Source: Thermoplasmatales archaeon BRNA1
GTDB taxonomy: Archaea > Thermoplasmatota > Thermoplasmata > Methanomassiliicoccales > Methanomethylophilaceae
Assembly: GCA_000350305.1 (NCBI GenBank)
Contig: CP002916.1
Coordinates: 868,001-932,000, forward strand
Direction: 5' to 3'
Length of the DNA stretch: 64,000 nt
Shown: one piece after another, positions 1-8,538 of the stretch
Layout of the letters: each line of letters begins with the position of its first letter
How positions within the stretch are numbered: position 1 is the first letter of the stretch
Program-made: the position numbers and the translations under genes
The notes under the pieces: generated by a model
Databases searched by the model: none
Told to the model about the DNA's origin: nothing
What the model saw: only the letters and a program-made list of their open reading frames with translations

Positions 1-497
1 ACATCTATGGCCTGCTCCTTGGTCATGTTGGGCTTGTATAGGGACTCGAGGGCCCCGTATGCGGTGACGGATCCGGATCCCGAGGAGGTGTAGTCGTCCT
101 CGATGACGCCTCCCGCTCCGTCGACGCTGAAGACATGGCCCCCGGTGCGGTCGTATCCCGCGAGGATGGGGCCGAGGTAGAACCCCTGGCGGATGACGGA
201 TCCCAGCAGGGTCGCCGCGGTGGCGACGGACATCTGGGCCCCCTTCTGCATCTCGTAGATGGAGACCTGGGACTGCATGTACCTGACCATGAGCTGGGCG
301 TCCCCGACGAGACCGGAGATGGTCATCCCGAGGTTATCGGCGATGGGGTAGACCTTCTGAACGTGGCTGTTGGCGATGAGGTTGCCCATGGTGGCCCTCT
401 GGTCGGTCGCGAGCACGACTCCGTCCTTGATCTTCATTCCGATGGTGGTGGTACCGGTTTTCACCGCGTTGTCAGATACAGAATTGTTACCGCTCAT
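1..497 (-). CDS. psmB: Proteasome beta subunit (3' end outside window)
   Basis: Catalytic beta subunit of the archaeal 20S proteasome, which degrades unfolded or tagged cytoplasmic proteins. The first 14 or so residues look like a propeptide ending in Gly before TTTIGM, so Thr would become the N-terminal nucleophile after self-cleavage. The mature part continues with DGVVLATDQRATMG and later GYDRTGGHVFSVDGAGG, both typical of the beta fold (Asp17- and Lys33-type positions follow the family). The ATG is at 497; the gene runs off the left edge after about 165 codons of the usual 200-210. A TATA-like stretch on the minus strand lies near 583-592. Identification is firm; only the C-terminus is unseen. 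Confidence 0.95.
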   Translation of the reverse strand, partial: MSGNNSVSDNAVKTGTTTIGMKIKDGVVLATDQRATMGNLIANSHVQKVYPIADNLGMTISGLVGDAQLMVRYMQSQVSIYEMQKGAQMSVATAATLLGSVIRQGFYLGPILAGYDRTGGHVFSVDGAGGVIEDDYTSSGSGSVTAYGALESLYKPNMTKEQAID

Positions 498-878
498 TCT
501 ACTTACCTTCGTTCAGCAATTGTGACCGAGAAGAAGCCGGACCGCATGCCCGACAAACTGAATAAGGAAAGTTAGTAGTTGCATATAAAATTTACATCGC
601 GGGACATTATTTTCTTGCGATACAAGTACGCTTCCGCCGGGAACCGCCATAGAATCCGGCTAGACAACGGAAACGCCGCGACCCGAACGACGGCGGACAC
701 CTTCCGGACCCTTCCGGCCGGCACGCGTGAGGCACAGGGGGCCCGATTTTTTGTCCTTGCTATGCGATTGTAAAACGCAGAACGGACGCTTTAAAAAGGA
801 CGTTGGATTGATGTTTTCCCCATTTGCAATAAGGGTTTTAACCACCAAGTCTATCGCTTCCCCCATCAAGGGTTGCAC
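498..878. other. Divergent intergenic region psmB / nrdJ
   Basis: About 380 bases between divergent genes. It holds an AT-rich block near 583-592 that could serve as TATA box for psmB and a TTTAAAAA block near 790-797 that could serve nrdJ. The octamer CCTTCCGG occurs twice between about 696 and 717. A 64-codon open frame at 579-773 has no recognisable features and is not called as a gene. No cobalamin-riboswitch-like structure was recognised in front of the B12-dependent reductase. Confidence 0.4.
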
Positions 879-3146
879 ATGGAAATCGAAGATTGGTTGG
901 GCGCGGGTAATCAGCTTGGAATAGACATTTGGAACAAGAAGTACTGTCACAACGGGGAGACCTTCGAGCAGTGGCTCGACAGGATCTCCGAGGGAGACAA
1001 GGACATCAGGAGGATGATCGTCGAGAAGAAATTCCTCTTCGGAGGAAGGATACTCGCGAACAGGGGACTCCAGAAGACCGGCCTGAAGGTCACCTTCTCG
1101 AACTGCTACGTCATCGAGCCCCCCGAGGACTCCATAGAATCGATCTTCCAGTGCGCGAGCAAGGCCGCCAGGACCTTCTCCTACGGGGGAGGGGTCGGAA
1201 TAGACCTCTCCAAGCTCGCACCCCGCGGTGCGAAAATCAACAACACCGCATCGGCGACCTCGGGAGCCGTCTCGTTCACCGACCTCTTCTCCATGGTCAC
1301 CGGCCTCATCGGACAGCACGGAAGGAGGGGAGCGCTCATGCTCACCATGTCCTGCGAGCACCCCGACCTCGAGGAGTTCATGGCCGTGAAGACCGACCTC
1401 GACAGGGTCACCAAGGCCAACATGTCGATCCGCGTCACCGACAAGTTCATGGAGTGCGTCCGCGACAAGGAGACCTTCGTGCAGACCTTCGTCCGCCCGG
1501 AGACCAACGACACCACCGTCAAGAACCTCGATGCCTACGGATTCTTCAAGAAACTGTGCTACGCCAACTGGGATTACGGAGAGCCCGGATGTCTCTACTG
1601 GGACAGGATCAGCAAGTGGAACCTGCTGTCCGAGTTCCCCGACTACGAGTATGCCGGCACCAACCCCTGCGCCGAGGAGCCCCTCCCCGCCGGAGGAAGC
1701 TGCCTGCTCGGTTCCATGAACCTCTCCGAGTTCGTCAAGGACGGGAAGTTCGACGAGGAGGAGTTCAGGGAGGGTGTCGCCATCTGCGTCCGCGCCCTCA
1801 ACGACGTCCTCGAGGAGGGACTTCCCCTGCACCCGCTGCAGGAGCAGAAGGACTCCGTCGCGGGATGGAGGCAGATCGGACTCGGCATCATGGGTCTCGC
1901 CGACATGCTCATCAAGCTCGAGATGACCTACGGAACCAAAGAGGCCATGGACTTCTGCCACAAGCTCGGAAGGATCATGGCCGACGCCGCCCTCATCGCC
2001 TCCGCCAATCTCGCGAAGGAGAGGGGCAGGTTCCCCAGGTGCAACATCGACCAGATCCTTGCGTCCCCCTACTTCCAGGAGAACGCCTCCGAGGAGGCGG
2101 TCGAGCTGGTCAAGCAGTACGGGCTCAGGAACTCCCAGATCCTCACCATCGCCCCCACCGGAACCCTGTCCACCATGCTGGGCATCTCCGGAGGGATCGA
2201 GCCCATCTTCGCAACCCACTTCGAGAGGAGGACCACCTCCCTCTCCGACCACGACGAGTTCTACAAGGTCTACCCGCCGGTCGTCAAGGACTACATGGAC
2301 GCCCACGGCCTGAAGGACGATTCGGAGCTCCCGCCGTTCTTCGTCACCGCCCAGAACCTTGACTACAAGCAGAGGCTGAACCTCCAGGGAACCTGGCAGA
2401 TGCACATCGACGCATCCATCAGCTCCACCGTCAACCTCCCCGAGGACTTCCCCGAGGAGAACGTCTACGACCTGTACATATACGCATGGCAGATCGGATG
2501 CAAGGGGGTCACCGTCTTCCGCGAGGGATGCAAGCGTCTCTCCATCCTCACCTCCGAGGACAAGAAGAAGAAGGACAAGGAGCAGGCCGAGAAGCAGAAG
2601 GAGGAGGCGATCGCCGCAGCCACCACCACCGTCCGCGGAAAGGTCAGGACCGTCTCCGACAACGTCATCGGGAAGAAGAGGAAGCTCATGACCGGATGCG
2701 GAAGCCTGCACTGCACCGCGTTCTTCGACCCGGTCACCGGGGATCTCCTGGAGGTCTACCTCAACAAGGGATCCACCGGAGGATGCAACAACTTCATGAT
2801 CAGCCTGTCCAGGATGATCTCCCTCGCCGCCAGGAGCGGATGCGAGATCGATGACATCATCGACCAGCTGAAGTCCTGCGGATCCTGCCCCTCCTACGCT
2901 GTCAGGACCTTCACCAAGAAGGACACCAGCAAGGGATCGTGCTGCCCGATGGCCGTCGGATGGGCCGTCAAGGACATGTACGAGGAGATGCAGAGGCAGA
3001 TCAAGGAGTCCTCCCTCATCGCCCCCGCTGCCGCCCCCGAGGAGAAGAAGACCGTCCTCAACCCCTGCCCGAAGTGCGGTGAGGAGCTGACCTTCCAGGG
3101 CGGATGCAACCTCTGCCGCGCATGCGGATGGACCAAGTGCGACTGA
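879..3146 (+). CDS. nrdJ: Ribonucleoside reductase, adenosylcobalamin-dependent (class II)
   Basis: Makes deoxyribonucleotides using a B12-derived radical. The three key cysteines of the family are visible: Cys76 in FSNCYV and Cys275 in GSCLLGSMNL as the substrate-reducing pair, and Cys264 in NPCAEEPLP as the thiyl-radical residue. A C-terminal TSCPD-type domain follows (about residues 600-690, with GCGSLHC and STGGCNNF). The protein ends in a four-cysteine zinc ribbon (CPKCGEE...CRACGW). At 755 residues it is normal for the group. The ATG at 879 is preferred over an in-frame TTG at 873 because it gives the usual MEIEDW start. It is monocistronic; the reading frame is intact with no intein. 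Confidence 0.93.
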   Translation: MEIEDWLGAGNQLGIDIWNKKYCHNGETFEQWLDRISEGDKDIRRMIVEKKFLFGGRILANRGLQKTGLKVTFSNCYVIEPPEDSIESIFQCASKAARTFSYGGGVGIDLSKLAPRGAKINNTASATSGAVSFTDLFSMVTGLIGQHGRRGALMLTMSCEHPDLEEFMAVKTDLDRVTKANMSIRVTDKFMECVRDKETFVQTFVRPETNDTTVKNLDAYGFFKKLCYANWDYGEPGCLYWDRISKWNLLSEFPDYEYAGTNPCAEEPLPAGGSCLLGSMNLSEFVKDGKFDEEEFREGVAICVRALNDVLEEGLPLHPLQEQKDSVAGWRQIGLGIMGLADMLIKLEMTYGTKEAMDFCHKLGRIMADAALIASANLAKERGRFPRCNIDQILASPYFQENASEEAVELVKQYGLRNSQILTIAPTGTLSTMLGISGGIEPIFATHFERRTTSLSDHDEFYKVYPPVVKDYMDAHGLKDDSELPPFFVTAQNLDYKQRLNLQGTWQMHIDASISSTVNLPEDFPEENVYDLYIYAWQIGCKGVTVFREGCKRLSILTSEDKKKKDKEQAEKQKEEAIAAATTTVRGKVRTVSDNVIGKKRKLMTGCGSLHCTAFFDPVTGDLLEVYLNKGSTGGCNNFMISLSRMISLAARSGCEIDDIIDQLKSCGSCPSYAVRTFTKKDTSKGSCCPMAVGWAVKDMYEEMQRQIKESSLIAPAAAPEEKKTVLNPCPKCGEELTFQGGCNLCRACGWTKCD

Positions 3147-3251
3147 AAACATTAACCCGTGGGCGGGGAGACCCGCCCACACTTTTCCCAAGACAAACGT
3201 CCAGATCGGGACCGTCTGCGAGCGGGATTCGATGGACTCCGTGACAGAGTT

Positions 3252-4664
3252 TCATAACTGCACCCCCGTAGTGACCAGAAACACCGCCATGGATATCGGG
3301 AGCATGAATGCGAACCTGCCGGCCACATCGCGGACGGATTCCTTCCCCTCCAGTACGGACACCAGGACCGCGATCAATGCGCACAATTCCACCAGGTAGA
3401 CTGAAAGGATCAGAGATGTGCCAGATGTGTCGAATCCCTCCGTGACGCGTGACAGGGGGCCGAGCATGGATACGCTCATGCCGAGAACGAGCGGGGCGAA
3501 CACCGCGGCAGTCCCGAACATGGTGTCCGTCATGCTCCTGAGGTCGGAGCGTATAACCTTCCTCACGGACTCCTGGTCCTTCAGTTGGCGTCCCAGGGAA
3601 AGTGCCAGCTTACCCGCGTTCCTGATGTCCTTCAGGGATACGCGGTAGATCCTGCAGAATATCTCCGCCGTGGAGGACGACACCGGGGATACCGCGTTGG
3701 ATATCGCGGTCTCCATGTCCCCGCGGCAAACCGAGCATTCGTTCCTGAACGCATCGGCGATCCCTCTGCAGATATTCCTGGAGGATACGGATACCAGGAA
3801 CGCATCGGCGAAATCCATACCGGACATCAGGCGGTTGCCCATGTCGAACACCGCGTCCTGGAGCATCGCATCCTGCCTCCTTCTCCTGTCCTCCCTCACG
3901 TGCTCCGGGACCACGGACACGAGCATGCAGGCCCCCGTAACAATGGCAGACACGCAAACCGCGGTCACAGCGGAACCGCAGAACCTCGAGGCGACCATGA
4001 AGACGGGTATGGACGAGACCAGAGGTACGAGGGGAAGCATATCCATGTGCAGCCCGTTCCTGCGCAGGAACGGGTTCCTACCGCGTATCCCGGATATCAC
4101 GCACATCACGAACATCGGGATGATCACCACGGTGACCGCCGTCAGGGTGTCCGGATCGATGTTCCCGGAACCGAACAGCCCGCTCATCCCCAGCATCGGG
4201 AGCACAGACATCAGGACCATCGGGATCATGATGCCCACCCCGAACACGGTCATGCAGGGCACGTTGAGGGACGAACTGTAGGACTTCCCCGCCTCCCTGA
4301 GCCCCTGGAGGGCGATGTCTGAAGCATCCTTCAGCATCCTCTCCCTCTCGCCCGTGTCCCTGGTGTCCGAGGCGGAGATCACCATGTGCATGGCCATCCC
4401 GTACGACGAGGAGCCCTCGGGCAGGGCGGAGAGCCTCTCCCTCAGAGATGTCCTCATATCGGATTCCACGCGGGTGTCCGCGTCGTCGGTGACCGAACGG
4501 AACATCCTCCTGCTGAGGGGAGGCCCGTCCGATGCCACCTCCCTGATGGCGGCATCCAGGGAACCGCCGTTCCCCAGGACGGCGGTCATCATCCCCACGG
4601 TCTCCGGCCCCTCGTTAAGATACGCCGAGGGATTGGGGGCTGCGGATTTCCGTACGGAGAACAT
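3252..4664 (-). CDS. TadC-like type II/IV secretion membrane platform protein
   Basis: Polytopic membrane protein of the T2SSF / TadC / ArlJ family, the platform on which a secretion ATPase drives pilus assembly. Of 470 residues, hydrophobic stretches near residues 150-200, 210-260 and 390-470 form the membrane part, alternating with charged cytoplasmic helices. The gene follows the ATPase gene with one base between its ATG and the upstream TGA, so the two are almost certainly co-translated. The C-terminus ends inside the last hydrophobic segment. Substrate is not known; context (pilin-like genes under the same promoter type) points to a type IV-like pilus rather than an archaellum. Confidence 0.85.
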   Translation of the reverse strand: MFSVRKSAAPNPSAYLNEGPETVGMMTAVLGNGGSLDAAIREVASDGPPLSRRMFRSVTDDADTRVESDMRTSLRERLSALPEGSSSYGMAMHMVISASDTRDTGERERMLKDASDIALQGLREAGKSYSSSLNVPCMTVFGVGIMIPMVLMSVLPMLGMSGLFGSGNIDPDTLTAVTVVIIPMFVMCVISGIRGRNPFLRRNGLHMDMLPLVPLVSSIPVFMVASRFCGSAVTAVCVSAIVTGACMLVSVVPEHVREDRRRRQDAMLQDAVFDMGNRLMSGMDFADAFLVSVSSRNICRGIADAFRNECSVCRGDMETAISNAVSPVSSSTAEIFCRIYRVSLKDIRNAGKLALSLGRQLKDQESVRKVIRSDLRSMTDTMFGTAAVFAPLVLGMSVSMLGPLSRVTEGFDTSGTSLILSVYLVELCALIAVLVSVLEGKESVRDVAGRFAFMLPISMAVFLVTTGVQL

Positions 4665-4665
4665 G

Positions 4666-6438
4666 TCACGCCTCCGGATCCAGACCGGTCTCGTCCCTGA
4701 ACCTGTTCTTGAACGAGTTCAGGATGTCATCGGCGGACCTTCCGCGGTTGCGTGCGTAATGCTCGTTCGCCGCAGCGACCCATTCGGGTCCGAGGAACCT
4801 TCCGTCATGAACGCTCCCGACATGTGCCAGGAACTCCCTCAGGATGCTCCTCGCACGTATCTCCTCCCTCACCTCGTCCTCGTTCATGGACGAGGACAGC
4901 ATCGCCCTCCTCATCACCGGGACGGTGAAATCCAGCCGGTTGTGGGAGATGTCCACGAACTGCCCCGCGCGGTCGGTGGTGGCGACCACCTCGCTGACCC
5001 TCCTGGTCTGGGCACCCGTCTTCCTGTCGCTGAACGTGCCCACGGTGACCAGGACATCGGTGGCCATGAACGCCTCGGGGGAGATCCCCATGTCGTGGAC
5101 CACCCTCTCGAAGACGGTCTTGGCGGAATCCCCGTGGATGGTCCCCATGATGGAGCTCCCCGCGCGTCCCGTCCTCATGCTCTGGTAGAGGGTTCTGGCC
5201 TCCTCTCCCCTGACCTCCCCCAGGATGATGGCGCTCTCCCCGAGCCTGAGGGAGACCCTCAGCGCCTCGTTGGAACGGGACAGGGAATCCCCGTCCATCC
5301 TGTCGTCGACGAGAAGCGACTGGACCTTGTACCCCATGCACCTGAGCCTCTCGCCCGGCAACTCCAGCGTATCCTCTATCGTCAGGATCCTCTGCGAGAC
5401 CGGGAACTCGAACATCATCGCGGAGAGGAGCGAGGACTTCCCCGCACCGCGAGCCCCGCACACCAGGAAGGTGGCGCGGTTCTGCACCAGATACGAGATC
5501 AGTCCGGCATCCAGATGGGAGATCGTGCCGTTGGCGATGAGCCTGGTCATCGTCCACGGGTTGGCGGAATGCTTCCTGATTGCGACGGCGTCCCCGAGAG
5601 GGGACATAGGGAACCCCACGACGGTGGCCCTCGCATCGTACTGCCTCATGTCCGTTTCGAGAACGGGGCTGGATTCGCAGTAGGGGAGTCCGCTGTCCCT
5701 CTTCAGGACGTTGATCAGGTTCATGACCTCCCTTCTGTCCACCACGAGATTGGTGCGGCACCTCAGATGCGAATTGGTGCCGTCCACACCGGACATCGTG
5801 ACGTGGATCCTGTTCTTGTCGCAGGGGGCGTCCACGTAGATGTCTTCCAGCTTGGGGTCTGCGAGTAGGATGTCGAACACCCCCAGACCGACGGTGTAAC
5901 GGTACACTATATCGGCCATCTGGCACATCTGTTGTTCCATGGCCGGGGCGTTGCCGTTGCAGGCGATGAGGATGTTGTCCGCATGGGCTCCGATGACCTC
6001 CTTCGACACCGAATCCACCGCATACCTGTCCGCTCTCCCCCCGTTCTTGCGGAACTCTTTCCTCACGGCGTCTATCGCCTCGATTATGATTCCGTTGACG
6101 GCATCCGATGCCACATACTCGGCAGGCGTGAGGTTGTACTCCACCTCCCCGTCCTCCGCGGTGCCTATCACCACGTGTCCGCTGGGCGTGTCGTATTCGG
6201 CGATCTTCTCCAGCTCGCCGATGCTCCCCACGAGCCAGCAGTCCGCATACGAGGGCTTTGTCCTCACGTTACCCGACACGATCCTCCTGAAGTCCTCCAT
6301 GAACGTGCTCTTGGAGATCATGGCCGGGGAATCCGGGACGTTGTTGGTCCCGGCCACGAACTGCCCCTCCTCCAGCCCCTCTATCCTGTTGGGGGCCCAG
6401 CTGAGGGCCTGCTCCTTCAGCCTCCGGAACGATATCAT
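4666..6438 (-). CDS. TadA/ArlI-type secretion ATPase
   Basis: Hexameric motor ATPase of the VirB11/GspE/TadA superfamily that powers assembly of pilus-like fibres. Visible motifs, in order: Walker A GARGAGKSS near residue 330; ILTIEDTLELPG (Asp box); ILGEVRGEEARTLYQ (Walker B region); and GTIHGDSAKTVFERV (His box). About 320 N-terminal residues precede the ATPase core. The start ATG at 6438 has a strong GGAGGTG ribosome site about 5 bases upstream and overlaps the upstream stop as ATGA; longer open frame beyond it is a shadow of the upstream gene. It forms an operon with the TadC-like gene downstream and the Cys-rich gene upstream. Confidence 0.92.
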   Translation of the reverse strand: MISFRRLKEQALSWAPNRIEGLEEGQFVAGTNNVPDSPAMISKSTFMEDFRRIVSGNVRTKPSYADCWLVGSIGELEKIAEYDTPSGHVVIGTAEDGEVEYNLTPAEYVASDAVNGIIIEAIDAVRKEFRKNGGRADRYAVDSVSKEVIGAHADNILIACNGNAPAMEQQMCQMADIVYRYTVGLGVFDILLADPKLEDIYVDAPCDKNRIHVTMSGVDGTNSHLRCRTNLVVDRREVMNLINVLKRDSGLPYCESSPVLETDMRQYDARATVVGFPMSPLGDAVAIRKHSANPWTMTRLIANGTISHLDAGLISYLVQNRATFLVCGARGAGKSSLLSAMMFEFPVSQRILTIEDTLELPGERLRCMGYKVQSLLVDDRMDGDSLSRSNEALRVSLRLGESAIILGEVRGEEARTLYQSMRTGRAGSSIMGTIHGDSAKTVFERVVHDMGISPEAFMATDVLVTVGTFSDRKTGAQTRRVSEVVATTDRAGQFVDISHNRLDFTVPVMRRAMLSSSMNEDEVREEIRARSILREFLAHVGSVHDGRFLGPEWVAAANEHYARNRGRSADDILNSFKNRFRDETGLDPEA

Positions 6439-6947
6439 CGGACACCTCCTGCCGTCATGGAGGATGCCTTCTTCTTCACCCTGGCGAAGGATTCCTCGGA
6501 GACCGATATCGCAGACCCCGTCCTCTGCATGCAGGATGCGCATTCCGCCATATCCCCGCTCTCGGAGTGCAGCCTCCCCTTGGCGTATGCGAAGTTGGGT
6601 TCGGGGAAGTCCGCCCATGCGGCGTCCATGACCGCCCATGGGGACCTCTGGCACTGACGGCATCTCCTGTCCCCCGAGACCGGGACGGGGGAGCGGTCCA
6701 TGGTCGCCAGATCGCAGAGGATGTCCGCCGCATCCCCGGATATCTCCGTGTCCTTCCCGGCCGTGAGGCGGATCCTGTCGGAGTTGCCCTCGGAAGCAAT
6801 CGCGGACGTGATGCACCTGATGCACACCGGGGACCCCGCGTCCGGGACCTGCTGACATCCCCTGCAGTCTACATTCAGTATGCCCGACGGATCCATGGAG
6901 GCAGAGCCCGGCCTGTTTTCCCCGCGGGACTTGAATCTGAGCTTCAT
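6435..6947 (-). CDS. Cys-rich protein heading the secretion operon
   Basis: Protein of about 170 residues, not recognised. It carries several CxxC pairs (CRGC near residue 30, CIRC, CRQC, CASC), suggesting two treble-clef or ribbon-type zinc sites. No membrane segment is apparent. The ATG at 6947 lies 28 bases downstream of the TATA-box centre, so the message would be leaderless; an in-frame GTG at 6962 lies upstream of the predicted transcript start. It overlaps the ATPase start by ATGA, implying translational coupling and a function tied to the pilus motor, for example a regulator or adaptor. That role is inference only. Confidence 0.75.
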   Translation of the reverse strand: MKLRFKSRGENRPGSASMDPSGILNVDCRGCQQVPDAGSPVCIRCITSAIASEGNSDRIRLTAGKDTEISGDAADILCDLATMDRSPVPVSGDRRCRQCQRSPWAVMDAAWADFPEPNFAYAKGRLHSESGDMAECASCMQRTGSAISVSEESFARVKKKASSMTAGGVR

Positions 6948-6970
6948 GAGTATTCGACGCACGGGAGGGG

Positions 6971-7002
6971 TCTTAAAATGGTGACACTACAGTTAGTTTT
7001 CC
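6971..7002 (-). promoter_or_regulatory. Promoter with CTAACTG element (secretion operon)
   Basis: On the minus strand AAAACTAACTGTAG is followed by a TATA box ATTTTAAG. The centre of CTAACTG is 18.5 bp upstream of the TATA centre, the same as at three other sites in the window (10446, 25425, 40437). The element overlaps the end of the cstA gene: the TAA within CTAACTG is the cstA stop codon. Confidence 0.75.
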
Positions 7003-8420
7003 GAGGATGGGACCGTGGGACGGGACGTCCCGAGAACGGTTCTCGCATACGCCACAACGGAGACGGCCGTGACGACCGCCCCGATTATGATTGCGGTGTT
7101 GTAGTCAAGGCCGAACCCCTGACCGGAATGCATGATGAATGACGAGACCACCATGGTCATGAACATCGCGGGGAGGGCGGTCACAAGGGAATATGCCCTG
7201 TTGGACACCGTCCTGAGCAGGAACACCGTCGCCGTCCAGAGCACAATGGCGGCCAGAGTCTGGTTCAGCCACGAGGTGTAGTTCCACAGGACGGTGAAGT
7301 CGATGAAGCACAGCAGGACGATGATTGCCGCGATGGCGAGGGTGATCATCAGGGTGAACTTCGTGTCGGAGGGATCCACCTCTCTGTCGTCCTGTACCAT
7401 AAGCCTCGCCGACCTGAGAGCGGTATCCCCCGATGTGATGGGACAGACGATGACCCCCAGCACCGCGAGGACCCCTCCGATGCTCCCTGCCACGCCGGTG
7501 GAGATGTCGTAAACCACGCCGGACGCACCAATCCGGGACAGTTCCGTTGCCAATCCCGCGGTGCCGGAATAGAATGCGAGGCCGGCGGTAGCCCAAACCA
7601 GGGCGATGACGGACTCGATGACCATCGCGCCGTAGAATACCCTGCGCCCGTCCCTTTCGTCCTTGAGGCACCTTGCGATCATCGGGGACTGCGTAGCGTG
7701 GAATCCTGATATCGCTCCGCAGGCGACGGTGATGAGCATGTCGGGGAAGTAGGTGTCCCCGTTGGGATGGAGGTTCTCGAGGGTCATGGAGGGGAAACCG
7801 TAGCCCCCTATGACCAGGCCCGCTATGACGACGACGGCCATGACTATGAGGAGGACACCGAACACCGGATAGATCCTTCCGATGAGCTTGTTGATGGGGA
7901 TTAGCGCCGATGCGATGAAGTATGCGAGGATGAGGGCCATCCAGAACATGAGCGGCAGGCCGGTAATGTCCACCAGGAGGTCCGCCGCACACCTTGCGAA
8001 CGTGGCGGACCACATGATGAGCAGGAACACCAGGAGGACCAGCAGGGGATACCTCGCCCACTTCCCCAGATACTTGTGGGCGATGGCGGTGAAGGAACTG
8101 CCGTCGTTGCGGACGGACATCATCCCCGACATGTAATCGTGGACCGCGCCTCCCAGGATCGTACCGAAGACGATCCACAGGAACACTATGGACCCCCACT
8201 TGGCCCCCATGAGGGCGCCGAAGATCGGCCCCGTCCCCGCGATGTTCAGCAGCTGAATCAGGTGGTTCTTCCACCTAGGCATGGGCGTGTAGTCCCTGCC
8301 GTCGTCCCTGCTGACCGCGGGAGTGGGCTCGCGGAAAGGCCTGATGGTCCTCTCGATGAGCTTGCTGTAGAAGAGATATCCCAGCAGCAGGGCTATCGCT
8401 CCGAGTATCAGGATCATCAT
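6993..8420 (-). CDS. cstA: Carbon starvation protein A family transporter
   Basis: Integral membrane transporter of the CstA family, known in bacteria for uptake of peptides or pyruvate. The 475-residue protein is hydrophobic throughout, with about 12 or more membrane segments, and shows the family hallmarks NHLIQLLNIAGTGPIFGALM near residue 55 and ATQSPMIARCLKDE near residue 245. It is a short form of the family. The start ATG ATG at 8420 has a GGAG ribosome site five bases upstream. The gene is transcribed toward the secretion operon and its last codon lies inside that operon's promoter element. Substrate in this organism is unknown. Confidence 0.88.
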   Translation of the reverse strand: MMILILGAIALLLGYLFYSKLIERTIRPFREPTPAVSRDDGRDYTPMPRWKNHLIQLLNIAGTGPIFGALMGAKWGSIVFLWIVFGTILGGAVHDYMSGMMSVRNDGSSFTAIAHKYLGKWARYPLLVLLVFLLIMWSATFARCAADLLVDITGLPLMFWMALILAYFIASALIPINKLIGRIYPVFGVLLIVMAVVVIAGLVIGGYGFPSMTLENLHPNGDTYFPDMLITVACGAISGFHATQSPMIARCLKDERDGRRVFYGAMVIESVIALVWATAGLAFYSGTAGLATELSRIGASGVVYDISTGVAGSIGGVLAVLGVIVCPITSGDTALRSARLMVQDDREVDPSDTKFTLMITLAIAAIIVLLCFIDFTVLWNYTSWLNQTLAAIVLWTATVFLLRTVSNRAYSLVTALPAMFMTMVVSSFIMHSGQGFGLDYNTAIIIGAVVTAVSVVAYARTVLGTSRPTVPSSEN

Positions 8421-8509
8421 CGTTCTCCGCTATGCCGTGATGTATTCATTACTGCATCCTGCAGATGCTGTCGATCATCCTTCCCGTCTTTCCCTCCCCT
8501 GGGACACCC

Positions 8510-8517
8510 TTTTATAA
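8510..8517 (+). promoter_or_regulatory. TATA box of the U32 gene
   Basis: TTTTATAA whose centre is 25.5 bases before the ATG at 8539, which argues that this ATG, not the GTG at 8527, is the start of a leaderless message. Confidence 0.6.
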
Positions 8518-8538
8518 GGGTTCGCTGTGGACAACATC

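Noticed and set aside
135-575. 146-codon open frame on the plus strand opposite psmB
   Set aside because: Antisense to a strongly recognised proteasome gene; composition is shadow-like, with repeated DGG and HGG runs.
579-773. 64-codon open frame in the psmB/nrdJ gap
   Set aside because: No motif, no ribosome site and biased composition; kept only as a note in the gap entry.
498-878. Cobalamin riboswitch before the B12-dependent reductase
   Set aside because: No B12-box-like or adenosylcobalamin riboswitch core was recognised in the leader, and such riboswitches are not expected in archaea.
660-3191. 843-codon open frame on the minus strand across nrdJ
   Set aside because: It is an antisense shadow: high-GC codon bias keeps stops out of the opposite frame, while nrdJ on the plus strand has clear family motifs.
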